A stretch of DNA of 64,000 bases. Origin: Bog-473 sp963736525 (GTDB taxonomy: Bacteria > Actinomycetota > Acidimicrobiia > Acidimicrobiales > RAAP-2). Positions 47,545 through 56,297 of the stretch are shown piece by piece. The first letter of the stretch is position 1; each line of letters begins with the position of its first letter. Below the pieces are notes generated by a model that searched no databases, was not told the DNA's origin, and saw only the letters and a program-made list of their open reading frames with translations. The stretch covers positions 1 through 64,000 of the forward strand of contig CAVTPF010000014.1 in NCBI GenBank assembly GCA_963736525.1, written 5' to 3'. The translations under genes were made by a program, and so were the position numbers.

Positions 47545-49221
47545 TCAGCCCACCGGCGGCCGGCCGTTCTCGGCCAGGCCGGCGGCGAGCGTCGCCCTGT
47601 CGTCGTCGCTGAGCGGCACGAATCGCAGCTCCGAGCCGTCGAGCGGGCTCCACCAGACCGGGTCGTCACACGCCCAGGCCTCGGACCGCAGCGCCACCTT
47701 GGTCACCTTCCCCGTGGCTGTCTGAGGGAGAGAGGGCGAGACCCGCACGTAGCGGGGGAGCCACTTCGGTCCCAGGTCGGGCTGTGCCCTCAGCCAATCG
47801 GCGAAGGCATCGGGGTCGAAGGCTCGTCCCGGCACCGTCTCGAGAGCCACCATGAGCTGGTCGCCGGCGCCCGAGGCCGTGTCGGGGACGGGGTAGGCCG
47901 CCGTCACCGCCAGGTCGGGATGGCGCGACAGGATGGCCTCGACCGGCCCGGCGGCGAAGTTCTCGGAGTCGACGCGCAGCCAGTCCCCGTTCCGCCCCGC
48001 GAAGTAGAAGAACCCGTCGCCGTCCACGTACCCGAGGTCGCCGGTCCAGTACCACCCCCGGCGCAGGCGCTCCGCCTCGGCGTCCTCCCGCCGGTAGTAG
48101 CCCTCGAAGCTGCCGCGGCCGCTGCGGTTGACGATCTCGCCGATGGCCTGGCTCGCGTTGACGAGGCGGCCCTCGGCGTCGAACGCCGCACGCGGGCACT
48201 CCTCGCCGGTCTCGGGGCTGATGACGGCCAGGTCGACCCCGCCCACCGGCTTGCCCAGCGCTCCCTTCGGCATGCCGAGCACGGGGTTGACCGCGGCACC
48301 GCCCTCGCTCTGGCCATAGCCCTCAATGAGGTAGCAGCCGAAGCGCTGCCGGAAGCGCTCACGGTCGCGCACCGAGGCTTCCGTCCCGAATGCGCTCTTC
48401 AGCGTGTTGTCGGCGTCGTCGGGCCGTTCGGGTGTGGCGAGGATGTAGGCGATGGCCTTGCCCACGTAACTGAACTTGGTGGCCCCGAAGCGCCGCACGT
48501 CTTCGAGAAAGGCCGAAGCGCTGAAGCGGGGTCGCACCGCGATGGCCGCCCCGACCATGACCGAAGGCCCCCACAGCGCCATGAGCGCGTTGCCGTGGAA
48601 GAGCGGCATGGGGCAGTAGCAGACGTCGTCGGCCGTATAGCCGTAGCCCGGGGCGGCCACCTCGGCGATGCCGGCCAGCCTGCCCTGGCTGCACCGAACC
48701 GCCTTGGGCACGCCCGTCGTGCCCGAGGTGAAGATCAAGAGGTACAGCGCGTCCTCGCCGACGTCGGCCGCCTGGTCGACCAGCGACTGGGCGGCCTCCG
48801 TGCCGTCGAACCCGGCCAGCAGCGCGTCGTAGCGCTCTGTGCCGATGACGAGCACCTTGTCGTCGTCCACGCCGAGTGACAGGCCCTCGAGCAGGGCGGC
48901 GCCGTCGGCGTCGGTCACGATCAGGGAGCAGTCGGTGGCCCGGACGTCGGCCGCCAGGACCTCGCCCCGACGCGTCGGGTTGATCCCGACGATGGCTGCG
49001 CCCGCCAGCGCCGCGCCGTTGAGCCAGAACAAGTACTCGGGTCCGTTCGGCAGGAGCACGCCGATGTGCGGCTTCCCCCGATGGAAGAGGGAGCGGGCCA
49101 GCGCGCCGCGCGCCGCGCCTTCGAGCACCGCCTCGCGCCAGGTCCACTGTCCGCCTGCGTCCAGGACGCCCGGCCTGTCGTCGCCGGCGCGCGCCGCCAC
49201 CATCGCCGCCACCGTCGTCAT
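47545..49221 (-). CDS. Acyl-CoA synthetase (AMP-forming, FadD-type)
   Basis: 558 residues of the adenylate-forming family: activates a carboxylic acid with ATP and CoA. P-loop LLIFTSGTTGVPKAV, GYGQSEGG (A5-type motif), WYWTGDLGYVDGDGFFYFAG (A7/A8) and the catalytic lysine region LPQTATGKVTK near the C-terminus. Layout is that of fatty/steroid acid ligases of the FadD17/FATP type. ATG 49221 overlaps the stop of the upstream alpha-hydroxyacid oxidase gene (ATGA), so both are co-translated. Substrate unknown. Confidence 0.93.
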   Translation of the reverse strand: MTTVAAMVAARAGDDRPGVLDAGGQWTWREAVLEGAARGALARSLFHRGKPHIGVLLPNGPEYLFWLNGAALAGAAIVGINPTRRGEVLAADVRATDCSLIVTDADGAALLEGLSLGVDDDKVLVIGTERYDALLAGFDGTEAAQSLVDQAADVGEDALYLLIFTSGTTGVPKAVRCSQGRLAGIAEVAAPGYGYTADDVCYCPMPLFHGNALMALWGPSVMVGAAIAVRPRFSASAFLEDVRRFGATKFSYVGKAIAYILATPERPDDADNTLKSAFGTEASVRDRERFRQRFGCYLIEGYGQSEGGAAVNPVLGMPKGALGKPVGGVDLAVISPETGEECPRAAFDAEGRLVNASQAIGEIVNRSGRGSFEGYYRREDAEAERLRRGWYWTGDLGYVDGDGFFYFAGRNGDWLRVDSENFAAGPVEAILSRHPDLAVTAAYPVPDTASGAGDQLMVALETVPGRAFDPDAFADWLRAQPDLGPKWLPRYVRVSPSLPQTATGKVTKVALRSEAWACDDPVWWSPLDGSELRFVPLSDDDRATLAAGLAENGRPPVG

Positions 49222-50408
49222 CGCACCAGACCCTCCACGGCCCAGCCCGGGGCCCGGCGCACGAGACTGCGATCGATGGCGTCGACGGTCGCCGCACCGC
49301 ACAGAGCCATGGTGCGCCGCAACTCCGTCTCGTACCAGCGCAGCAAGGACGCGACGCCGTCGGCGCCGCCGGTGGCGAGGGCCCACAGCGACGGCCGACC
49401 GATCAGCGCCGCGCGCGCGCCGAGCGCCAGCGCCTTGACCACGTCGGGTGAGCGGCGGAGGCCGCCGTCGACGTAGACCTCCGCCCGACCTGCGACGGCG
49501 TCGACGATCTCGGCCAGGATGTCGGCCGTGGCGGGAGCGTCGGCCAGCTGCCGGGCCCCGTGGTTCGACACGACGACGGCCGCTGCCCCGGCGTCGACGC
49601 AACGGACCGCGTCGTCCGCGCGCTGCACGCCTTTGGCCACGACGGGGAGCGAGCTCAGCCCGGCCAGCCACCCGATGTCATCGGGCGTGAGCGCCGGCTC
49701 GAATTCGTGGGTCACCACCGCCATGAAACCTCCCTCCCGCGCGCTCTCGGTGCTGTCGCCGGCCAGGTTCGGCAGCACGAGGTCGTCGGGCAGGTGCACG
49801 CCCATGCGCCACTCGCGCAGGCGGAGGCCCGACACGGGAGCGTCCACGGTGAGAACGAGGGCGCCGTAGTCGTGCGCGGCGGCCCGGCTCACCAGCTCGG
49901 CCGTGCGCGTCCGTTCGCGCAGGATGTAGACCTGCATCCAGCGCGGCGCCCCGGGCGCGGCGGCGGCCACCTCCTCGAGCGGGCAGGTGGCGAGCGACGA
50001 GAGGATCAGCAGTGCGCCGGCCACGGCGGCACCCCGGGCGGTGGCCGCCTCCCCTTCGGGATGGGCCAGCCCCTGAATCGCCGTCGGCGCGACGGCGACC
50101 GGCGAGGCGACGGCGGTTCCGAGCACCGTGGTGGCAGGCGAGACCTCCGCCACTCCGGCCAGCACGTGCGGGTGCAGCTGCCAGTGGCTCCAGGCGGACA
50201 CGTTCCCGGCCAGGAGGCGCTCGTCGTCGGCCCCGCCCGCGTAATAGGCGTACGCCATTTCGCCGATGGCGCGCCGGGCGTCACGCTCGAGGTCCTCGAG
50301 GGACAGGTCCGTGACCAGGGGTGCCGACCCGCTCAGCCGCAGGTCAGCGGGGTCGGGGTTGTGCCCCGAAGTGCTGGTGCTGGCAGGATGAGCGGGCACG
50401 GGCCGCAT
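49218..50408 (-). CDS. FMN-dependent alpha-hydroxyacid oxidase/dehydrogenase
   Basis: 396 residues, TIM-barrel family of lactate oxidase, glycolate oxidase and mandelate dehydrogenase. YAYYAGGADDE with a conserved tyrosine, PRWMQVYI, LVLTVDAPVSG, the catalytic histidine/arginine in VVSNHGARQL, and the phosphate site VYVDGGLRRSPDVVKALALG with GRPSLWALATGG. Oxidises a 2-hydroxy acid to the 2-keto acid. ATG 50408 is the first start in the conserved region and leaves a 48-base divergent gap to the LLM gene. Coupled to the acyl-CoA ligase gene. Confidence 0.9.
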   Translation of the reverse strand: MRPVPAHPASTSTSGHNPDPADLRLSGSAPLVTDLSLEDLERDARRAIGEMAYAYYAGGADDERLLAGNVSAWSHWQLHPHVLAGVAEVSPATTVLGTAVASPVAVAPTAIQGLAHPEGEAATARGAAVAGALLILSSLATCPLEEVAAAAPGAPRWMQVYILRERTRTAELVSRAAAHDYGALVLTVDAPVSGLRLREWRMGVHLPDDLVLPNLAGDSTESAREGGFMAVVTHEFEPALTPDDIGWLAGLSSLPVVAKGVQRADDAVRCVDAGAAAVVVSNHGARQLADAPATADILAEIVDAVAGRAEVYVDGGLRRSPDVVKALALGARAALIGRPSLWALATGGADGVASLLRWYETELRRTMALCGAATVDAIDRSLVRRAPGWAVEGLVR

Positions 50409-50456
50409 GGTAGGCGCGCTCGTGCTCACGACCCACTCGTTGACAGCGGAGGTGCA

Positions 50457-51332
50457 GTGCGTTTCTCGTTTGCCGAGTCGATGACGGATCCGTCGTACTA
50501 CCTCCCCCTGGCGCGGGCGGCCGAGGAAGCGGGTTATGACTCCATGGTCGTGCCCGACAGCATCTGCTACCCCGAGGTCTCCGACACGACCTACCCGTTC
50601 AACCCCGACGGGACCCGCGAGTTCCTGGAGGACAAGCCCTTCCTCGAGCCGTTCTCGTTGATCCCCGCCATGGGGGCCGTCACCGAGCGCATCCGATTCG
50701 TCACGTTCGTGATAAAGCTCCCCATTCGCCAGCCCGTGCTCATCGCCAAGCAGGTCAGCTCCACCGCCGTGCTCACCGGCAACCGCCTGCTGCTCGGCGT
50801 GGGCACCAGCCCGTGGCCGGAGGACTACGCCATCTGCGGGGTCCCGTGGGAGCGGCGGGGCAGGCGGATGGACGAGGAGATCGCCATCATGCGGGGGCTC
50901 ATGGCCGGCGGGTACTTCGAGTTCCATGGCGAGGTCTTCGACGTGCCCTCCATCAAGCTGTGCCCCACGCCCACCGCTCCCGTGCCGATCCTGATCGGCG
51001 GCCACCACGAGGCGGCGCTGCGCCGCGCCGCCCGGGACGGGGACGGCTGGCTGCACGGTGGGGGCGACCCCGCCGACCTGCCCGGCCTCCTCGACCGTCT
51101 GGCCGCCCTCCGCACGGAGTACGGCACGGAGTCCAAGCCGTTCGAGGTGCACGTGATCTCGCTCGATGCCTATGGCCCCGACGGCATCGAGCGCCTGGAG
51201 GAGCTCGGCGTCACCGACGTCATCGTCGGCTTCCGCTGGCCCTACGGCACCGGACAGGACACGGAGGGCCTGCAGACCAAGGTCGACAACCTGCGGCGCT
51301 TCGCCGACGATGTGATCGCCAAGGTCAGCTGA
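50457..51332 (+). CDS. LLM-class (F420-dependent-type) oxidoreductase
   Basis: 291 residues. VRFSFAESMTDPSYYLPLAR, EAGYDSMVVPDSI, RIRFVTFVIKLPIRQPVLIA and GNRLLLGVGTSPWPEDY follow the actinobacterial F420-dependent luciferase-like pattern. GTG 50457 with GGAGG nearby is well supported. First of a rightward run of four closely spaced genes (SnoaL-like, DUF35, thiolase-fold), suggesting redox chemistry on the same CoA-linked substrate. Confidence 0.9.
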   Translation: MRFSFAESMTDPSYYLPLARAAEEAGYDSMVVPDSICYPEVSDTTYPFNPDGTREFLEDKPFLEPFSLIPAMGAVTERIRFVTFVIKLPIRQPVLIAKQVSSTAVLTGNRLLLGVGTSPWPEDYAICGVPWERRGRRMDEEIAIMRGLMAGGYFEFHGEVFDVPSIKLCPTPTAPVPILIGGHHEAALRRAARDGDGWLHGGGDPADLPGLLDRLAALRTEYGTESKPFEVHVISLDAYGPDGIERLEELGVTDVIVGFRWPYGTGQDTEGLQTKVDNLRRFADDVIAKVS

Positions 51333-51348
51333 GACGGAGGTACACCGC

Positions 51349-51768
51349 ATGGCCGACGAACCACCCACCGCCCGCGAGCTCGGTATCCGCTCCCGCGCCG
51401 CTGTCCACGCCCGCGACCGAGACGCCTGGCTCGACCTCTTCGCCGATGACGCGGTCGTACAGGATCCCATCGGACCGTCGCCCTTCGACCCCGAGGGCAC
51501 GGGCCACCGTGGGCGCGCGGCCATCGCCGCCTTCTACGACACCGTCATCGGGCCGAGCGAGTCGATCACCTTCGAGATCTCGGAGTCCTACCTGTGCGGC
51601 GACGAGGTCGCCGACGTCGGCATCATCCGCACGACGCTCGCCGGCGGCTCCCACCAGGCCGTGGTCCACGGCGTCTACACCTACCGCAGCAACGGCGCGG
51701 GCAAGCTGGCCTCGCTGCGGGCCTTCTGGGAGTTCGACGCGCTGGAGCTCGTGGAGCTCGAGCGCTGA
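51349..51768 (+). CDS. SnoaL/ketosteroid isomerase-like protein
   Basis: 139 residues, NTF2-like fold: RSRAAVHARDRDAWLDLFAD helix, DDAVVQDPIGPSP with a candidate catalytic aspartate, and C-terminal LRAFWEFDAL. Relatives isomerise or cyclise steroids and polyketides. 16 bases after the LLM gene and almost touching the DUF35 gene (GTG 51770), hence co-transcribed. Confidence 0.87.
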   Translation: MADEPPTARELGIRSRAAVHARDRDAWLDLFADDAVVQDPIGPSPFDPEGTGHRGRAAIAAFYDTVIGPSESITFEISESYLCGDEVADVGIIRTTLAGGSHQAVVHGVYTYRSNGAGKLASLRAFWEFDALELVELER

Positions 51769-51769
51769 G

Positions 51770-52192
51770 GTGGCCGTGCGCGTCATGGTCCGTGACGGGC
51801 TGTTCACCGACACCGAACCGCCGGCGTTGCTCGGCAGTCGGTGCGACGCCTGCGGGAGGTTCCACTTCCCTCGCGCCGATGCCTGCGCGTATTGCGCGGC
51901 CGAGCACCCCGCCCCGGTGGAGCTGTCCGGGCGCGGGACCCTGTGGGCGTGGACGGCCGTGACGGCCCCCCCACCCGGGTACCGGGGCGAGATCCCCTTC
52001 GGCGTGGGCGTCGTCGAACTGCCCGAGGGGGTGCGGGTCATCACCCGGTTGACCGAGGCCGACCCGCACACATTGACGGTGGGGCAGGCGATGGACCTGT
52101 GCATCGTACCCCTGCACCGCGACGATGACGGCAGCGACGTCGTGACGTACGCCTTCGCACCGGTCCCGGCGCGGGCGCCGGCGGATTCGTGA
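51770..52192 (+). CDS. DUF35 OB-fold zinc-ribbon protein
   Basis: 140 residues. Zinc ribbon CDACGRFHFPRADACAYC (two CxxC pairs) followed by an OB fold (GRGTLWAWTAVTAPPPGY onward to RVITRLTEAD). DUF35 proteins bind and support thiolase-fold partners, for example in 3-hydroxyacyl-CoA synthesis, in acetone/acetophenone metabolism, and as the partner domain of Ltp2 aldolase. Its stop overlaps the thiolase-fold gene start (GTGA), fitting a stoichiometric complex. Confidence 0.92.
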   Translation: MAVRVMVRDGLFTDTEPPALLGSRCDACGRFHFPRADACAYCAAEHPAPVELSGRGTLWAWTAVTAPPPGYRGEIPFGVGVVELPEGVRVITRLTEADPHTLTVGQAMDLCIVPLHRDDDGSDVVTYAFAPVPARAPADS

Positions 52193-53334
52193 GCGGCGTC
52201 GTCGTCTCGGGCGCAGGGCTGCACCCCTTCGGGCGGTTCGAGGGCGTCTCGACCACCGACATGGGGGTGGTGGCGGTGCGGGCCGCCCTGCGCGAGGCGG
52301 GCGTGGGCAAGGGCGGATTCCAGGCCGCCTTCTGCGGCACGGCGTACGGCGGGGTGGCAACGGGCCACAAGGTGCTCAGCCGGCTCGGCCTGACCGGCAT
52401 GCCGATCGTCGACGTCGAGGCCGGCTGTGCCAGCGGCAGCGCGGCCCTCATGCTCGCCGCCGCCGCCATCGGGGCCGGCCAGTACGACACGGTGTTGGTG
52501 TTCGGCACGGAGAAGATGCCGAGGGGCATCATCCGGTCCTCCTTCTTCGAGCCCTGGCAGGAGGAGGCCGGACTGGCGGCCACGCCCGCCTTCTTCGCGT
52601 TGCGCGCCCAGAGGCTGTGCCTCACCTCGGGCGTCACCAAGGACCACCTGGCCCGCGTCGTGGTGAAGAACCGCCGGCACGGGACCGCCAATCCCGATGC
52701 GATGTTCCAGAAGGAGACGACGGTCGAGGAGGTGCTGTCGTCGCGCGTCGTCTGCGAGCCGCTGCACCTCTTCATGCTCTGCTCTCCCAACGAAGGCGCG
52801 GCGGCCCTCGTGTTGCGACGCGACGACCTGCCCTCACCTTCGTCGGCGACGCCCGTGACGCTCGCTGCCGCCGTCCTGCGCTCGCACATACCGGGCTCCG
52901 TGCTGAGCGAGTCCACGCCGCTGGCCGGCCTGGTCGACGACGCGGCGCCGGCACCGACGACGCTGGCCGCCACGGTGGCCTACGAAGAGGCCGGAGTGGG
53001 TCCCGCGGACCTCGACGTGGTCGAGTGCCAGGACACCGACGCGGCGCGGGAGTTGCTCTCGTGCGAGGAGCTCGGCGTGTGCGAGCCGGGCGGGTCGGCC
53101 GCACTGCTCGATTCGGGCGCCATGGCGCTGGGCGGCCGACTCCCCGTCAACCCGAGCGGGGGGCTGCTGTCCAAGGGAGAGCCGCTGGGCGCCTCCGCGC
53201 TGGGCCAGGTGGTGGAGCTGGTGCGCCAGCTGCGGGGTGAGGCCGGCCCCCGCCAGGTCGACGGCGCCCGGGTCGCCCTCTCCCATACGGTCGGGCGCGG
53301 CGCCAATGCCGGGGTCGTGATCCTGACGCGCTGA
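52189..53334 (+). CDS. Thiolase-fold protein (lipid-transfer/Ltp2-like), atypical active site
   Basis: 381 residues. GAGLHPFGRF opening, cysteine in DVEAGCASGSAAL (Cys80), and the C-terminal thiolase block. Two histidines normally required are replaced: the HD-type motif reads VECQDTDAARELL (Gln), and the GHPxGA motif reads SKGEPLGASALGQ (Glu). This resembles non-thiolytic members such as Ltp-type retro-aldolases, which pair with a DUF35 partner, as here. It therefore may cleave a beta-hydroxyacyl-CoA (aldol) rather than a beta-ketoacyl-CoA. GTG 52189 overlaps the DUF35 stop. Last gene of the run. Confidence 0.88.
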   Translation: MSGVVVSGAGLHPFGRFEGVSTTDMGVVAVRAALREAGVGKGGFQAAFCGTAYGGVATGHKVLSRLGLTGMPIVDVEAGCASGSAALMLAAAAIGAGQYDTVLVFGTEKMPRGIIRSSFFEPWQEEAGLAATPAFFALRAQRLCLTSGVTKDHLARVVVKNRRHGTANPDAMFQKETTVEEVLSSRVVCEPLHLFMLCSPNEGAAALVLRRDDLPSPSSATPVTLAAAVLRSHIPGSVLSESTPLAGLVDDAAPAPTTLAATVAYEEAGVGPADLDVVECQDTDAARELLSCEELGVCEPGGSAALLDSGAMALGGRLPVNPSGGLLSKGEPLGASALGQVVELVRQLRGEAGPRQVDGARVALSHTVGRGANAGVVILTR

Positions 53335-53351
53335 GCGAGCCACGCGAGACG

Positions 53352-54086
53352 TCAGGCGCCGGCGAGTTCCTCCAGCGCGGCGGGCAGGTCGGCCAGCGTG
53401 GTGACCACGACGTCCGGTCGTTCCGCACAGCTGGGTTGGGGGACGAAGGCGCCCCCGCCGTCACGGTCGATCCACACGGCGTGCCACCCGGCGCGCTTCG
53501 CCCCCACCACGTCGTTGAGGGGATGGTCGCCCACGAGCACGCAGTCCGCCGCTCCCACTCCGAGCTCGCGCTCGACCACCTCGAAGATGCCCTTGTCCGG
53601 CTTCGCCACGCGGTGGTCCTGCGCGAAGACGACCGACTCGAAGTAGCGGGCGAGGCCGACCTTCTCGGGCAGTCGGCTGCCGTTGGAGAGCAGGCCGAGG
53701 CGGTAGCGCTCCCGGAGTGCCCGCAGGCAGGGCAACGTGTCGGCGAAGAGGGCCGGGTCGCGGTCACGGTGCTGGAAGTAGGACGCGCTGAGCGCCTCGG
53801 CCAAGGCGGCGTCCTCGCCCTCGTCACCGCCTTGGGCCCGGCGCACGCGTTGCAGCGTGCGGGCGAAGCCGTGCACGCGCAGCGCGCGCATGGACCACTC
53901 GACGCCCTCGAGCTCGCCACCGATCTCCAGGCGGTCACGCTGGAGGTCCCGCCAGTGCAGGGCGGCGGTGACCGGGCCCGGCCGGGCCTCCCGGATCTCG
54001 TCGACGACGGCGACCAGGGCCGCGCGCATGACGCGCTGGAAGTCCCACAGCGTCTGGTCCCCGTCGAAGAGGACGGCCTCGATCAT
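53352..54086 (-). CDS. HAD-superfamily hydrolase (YjjG-like)
   Basis: 244 residues. Motif I EAVLFDGDQTLWDF, helical cap, motif II LGLLSNGSRL, motif III VAKPDKGIFEVV and motif IV CVLVGDHPLNDVVGAK. Overall like pyrimidine nucleotidase or dehalogenase-type HADs. ATG 54086, 7 bases after the quinone oxidoreductase gene on the same strand, so co-transcribed. Converges on the thiolase-fold gene. Confidence 0.9.
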   Translation of the reverse strand: MIEAVLFDGDQTLWDFQRVMRAALVAVVDEIREARPGPVTAALHWRDLQRDRLEIGGELEGVEWSMRALRVHGFARTLQRVRRAQGGDEGEDAALAEALSASYFQHRDRDPALFADTLPCLRALRERYRLGLLSNGSRLPEKVGLARYFESVVFAQDHRVAKPDKGIFEVVERELGVGAADCVLVGDHPLNDVVGAKRAGWHAVWIDRDGGGAFVPQPSCAERPDVVVTTLADLPAALEELAGA

Positions 54087-54093
54087 CGGCGCC

Positions 54094-55035
54094 TCAGTTG
54101 ACCAGGACCACCTTGCCGAGCTTGGCGCCCTTCGTGAAGCGTTCGTAGGCGGCCTCCGCCTCGGGCATGGGGAAGGTGTCGCACACCGGCACGGTGATGC
54201 GCCCCGAGGCCAGGAGCGGCAGCACGTGGGCGGTCACGGCGGCCGCCACGTCCGCCTTCTCCCGCCTGCTGCGGGCGCGCAGGGTCGACCCGCCGATGCG
54301 GGTGCGCGTGCGCATGAGCGTGTAGAGGTCGAGCTCCGCCCGGGCCCCGGCGCCGACGCCGATCACCACGACGCGGGCCCCGGTGGCCAGCTGCGGTAGG
54401 ACGCCGGCCAGGCTCGGCGCGCCCACCAGCTCGAGCACCACGTCGTAGGGCCCGTGCTCGGACTCGTCCCCGGGGGCGATGACCGCGGTGGCGCCGAGCC
54501 CGGCGACGCCGTCACGGCGCGCCGGGTCCCGCACCGTGGCCGTGACGATCGCCCCGGTGGCCGCGGCCAGCTGCACGCCGGCGGTGCCCACGCCGCCGGC
54601 CGCGCCGCTCACGAGCACCCGCTCGCCCATCTGCAGCCCGGCCTGGGTGAACAGGGCGTCGTACGCGGTCGAGAAGACCTCGGGGCAGCCGCCCGCCTCG
54701 GGCCAGGGTAGGGAGTCGGGGACGGGCAGCGCATGCATCTCGTCCACGAAGGCCAGGGTCGCCTGGGCCCCACCGCCGACCACCGCCATCACCCGGTCGC
54801 CCGGGGCGAACAGCGTCACCTTGGAGCCGATGCGCACGACCTCGCCGGCGAACTCCATCCCGGGGATGTCCTGGGGCCAGCCCGGCGGCGCCGGGTAGCC
54901 CCCGGCGCGCTGGGCGATGTCGGCGCCGTTGATGCCGGCCGCACGCACGGAGACGAGGAGCTCTGTGTCACCGGGCACCGGGTCGTCCCGCTCCACCCAC
55001 ACGAGCCGACCCTCCCTGATCACCACCGCGTGCAC
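54094..55035 (-). CDS. Zinc-free quinone oxidoreductase (MDR family)
   Basis: 313 residues, NADPH-dependent medium-chain reductase. GINGADIAQRAGGYPAP, DIPGMEFAGEV, cofactor motif VLVSGAAGGVGTAGVQLAA and C-terminal GKVVLVN are typical of TP53I3/PIG3-like quinone reductases. No zinc-ligand cysteines seen. GTG 55035 is preferred; the frame extends to a TTG at 55068 without support. Sixty bases separate it from the divergent glutathione peroxidase gene. Confidence 0.9.
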   Translation of the reverse strand: MHAVVIREGRLVWVERDDPVPGDTELLVSVRAAGINGADIAQRAGGYPAPPGWPQDIPGMEFAGEVVRIGSKVTLFAPGDRVMAVVGGGAQATLAFVDEMHALPVPDSLPWPEAGGCPEVFSTAYDALFTQAGLQMGERVLVSGAAGGVGTAGVQLAAATGAIVTATVRDPARRDGVAGLGATAVIAPGDESEHGPYDVVLELVGAPSLAGVLPQLATGARVVVIGVGAGARAELDLYTLMRTRTRIGGSTLRARSRREKADVAAAVTAHVLPLLASGRITVPVCDTFPMPEAEAAYERFTKGAKLGKVVLVN

Positions 55036-55094
55036 GCCGGCCAGGCTAGGGGCTCCCGGGCACGTCAACGGCGGTGGCCGGTAGGGTCCGTTGC

Positions 55095-55583
55095 ATGGCT
55101 CTCTACGACATCCCCATCCACACCCTCCAGGGCGACGACGCGAAGCTGGGCGACTACGCCGGCAAGACGCTGCTGCTCGTCAACGTCGCCTCCAAATGCG
55201 GTCTCACGCCGCAGTACGAGGGCCTCGAGCGCCTGCAGAAGACCTACGGCGACCGCGGCTTCTCGGTCATCGGCTTCCCGTGCAACCAATTCATGGGCCA
55301 GGAGCCGGGCACCTCCGAGGAGATCGCGCAGTTCTGCTCGACCACCTATGGCGTGACCTTCCCGCTGATGGAGAAGATCGAGGTGAACGGCGAGGGCCGG
55401 CACCCGATTTATGCCGCGCTCACCGAGAAGGAAGACGCCGAGGGGAAGGCCGGCGACATCACGTGGAACTTCGAGAAGTTCCTCGTGGCGCCCGGCGGCG
55501 CGATCGTGGCGCGCTACCGCCCCCAGGTGGAGCCCGAGGACCCCGCGCTCGTCGGCGACATCGAGGCCCAGCTCTCCGCTTGA
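55095..55583 (+). CDS. Glutathione peroxidase-family thiol peroxidase
   Basis: 162 residues. Cysteine-type active site in VNVASKCGLTPQY (Cys35), with GFPCNQFMGQEPG and WNFEKFLV supplying the Gln and Trp of the catalytic tetrad. The resolving cysteine of thioredoxin-linked members may be Cys63 (FPCNQF). Reduces peroxides in the cytoplasm; in actinobacteria the donor is likely thioredoxin, since they make mycothiol rather than glutathione. ATG 55095. Followed directly by a HAD gene. Confidence 0.95.
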   Translation: MALYDIPIHTLQGDDAKLGDYAGKTLLLVNVASKCGLTPQYEGLERLQKTYGDRGFSVIGFPCNQFMGQEPGTSEEIAQFCSTTYGVTFPLMEKIEVNGEGRHPIYAALTEKEDAEGKAGDITWNFEKFLVAPGGAIVARYRPQVEPEDPALVGDIEAQLSA

Positions 55584-55603
55584 GCTCCCCGCCGTCCACC
55601 CCG

Positions 55604-56293
55604 GTGGGCTTCGCCGCGTCCATCTTCGACATGGACGGGCTCCTCATCGACTCCGAGATCCTCTGGCACGAAGCCGAGATCGAGATCCTGGGCGGGCTCG
55701 GCGTGCCGCTGGCGGTGGAGGGTTGCCGCACCACCAAGGGCATGTTCGTCAACGAGGTCACCGAGCACTGGTTCGGCCTCTACCCCTGGGCCGGGCCGAC
55801 GCCGGGAGAGGTGGCGGTGACGATCGTCGACCGGGTCATTGAGTTGATCCTGACCGAGGGCGAGCTCAAGCCGGGCGCCGAACATGCCATCGACCTGTGC
55901 GCCGAGCGCGGCATCCCCCTCGCCGTGGCGTCGTCGTCGCAATACCGTCTCATCGACGCCGCGCTCGACCACTTCGACCTGCGGCGGCGCTTCGTGCTGG
56001 TGCACTCGGCCGAGGACGAGGACTACGGCAAGCCGCATCCGGCGGTCTTCCTGACCACGGCGGCGAAGCTGGGTGCGGCGCCCCGGCGCTGTCTGGTGTG
56101 GGAGGACGCACCGGCCGGGGTGCTGGCGGCCAAGGCGGCGTCCATGGCCTGCGTCGCGGTGCCCGAACCGGGCCAGGGCGGCCACCCCGCCTTCGGGCTG
56201 GCCGACCTCGTCGTCGACTCGCTGCTCGATGTCGACGCGAGCTCGCTCGACGAAGTGGCCCGACGCCACGCCGGGGACGCCGGCACGGACTAG
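55604..56293 (+). CDS. HAD phosphatase, beta-phosphoglucomutase/YniC-like
   Basis: About 229 residues. Motif I SIFDMDGLLIDSE (nucleophile and acid Asp pair, then the classic IDSE), motif II AVASSSQYRL, motif III YGKPHPAVFL and motif IV VWEDAPAGVLAAK. These are hallmarks of sugar-phosphate phosphatases and phosphomutases. GTG 55604 is the start nearest the motif; a TTG at 55580 overlapping the peroxidase stop is an alternative. Likely co-transcribed with the peroxidase gene. Confidence 0.9.
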   Translation: MGFAASIFDMDGLLIDSEILWHEAEIEILGGLGVPLAVEGCRTTKGMFVNEVTEHWFGLYPWAGPTPGEVAVTIVDRVIELILTEGELKPGAEHAIDLCAERGIPLAVASSSQYRLIDAALDHFDLRRRFVLVHSAEDEDYGKPHPAVFLTTAAKLGAAPRRCLVWEDAPAGVLAAKAASMACVAVPEPGQGGHPAFGLADLVVDSLLDVDASSLDEVARRHAGDAGTD

Positions 56294-56297
56294 GTCC

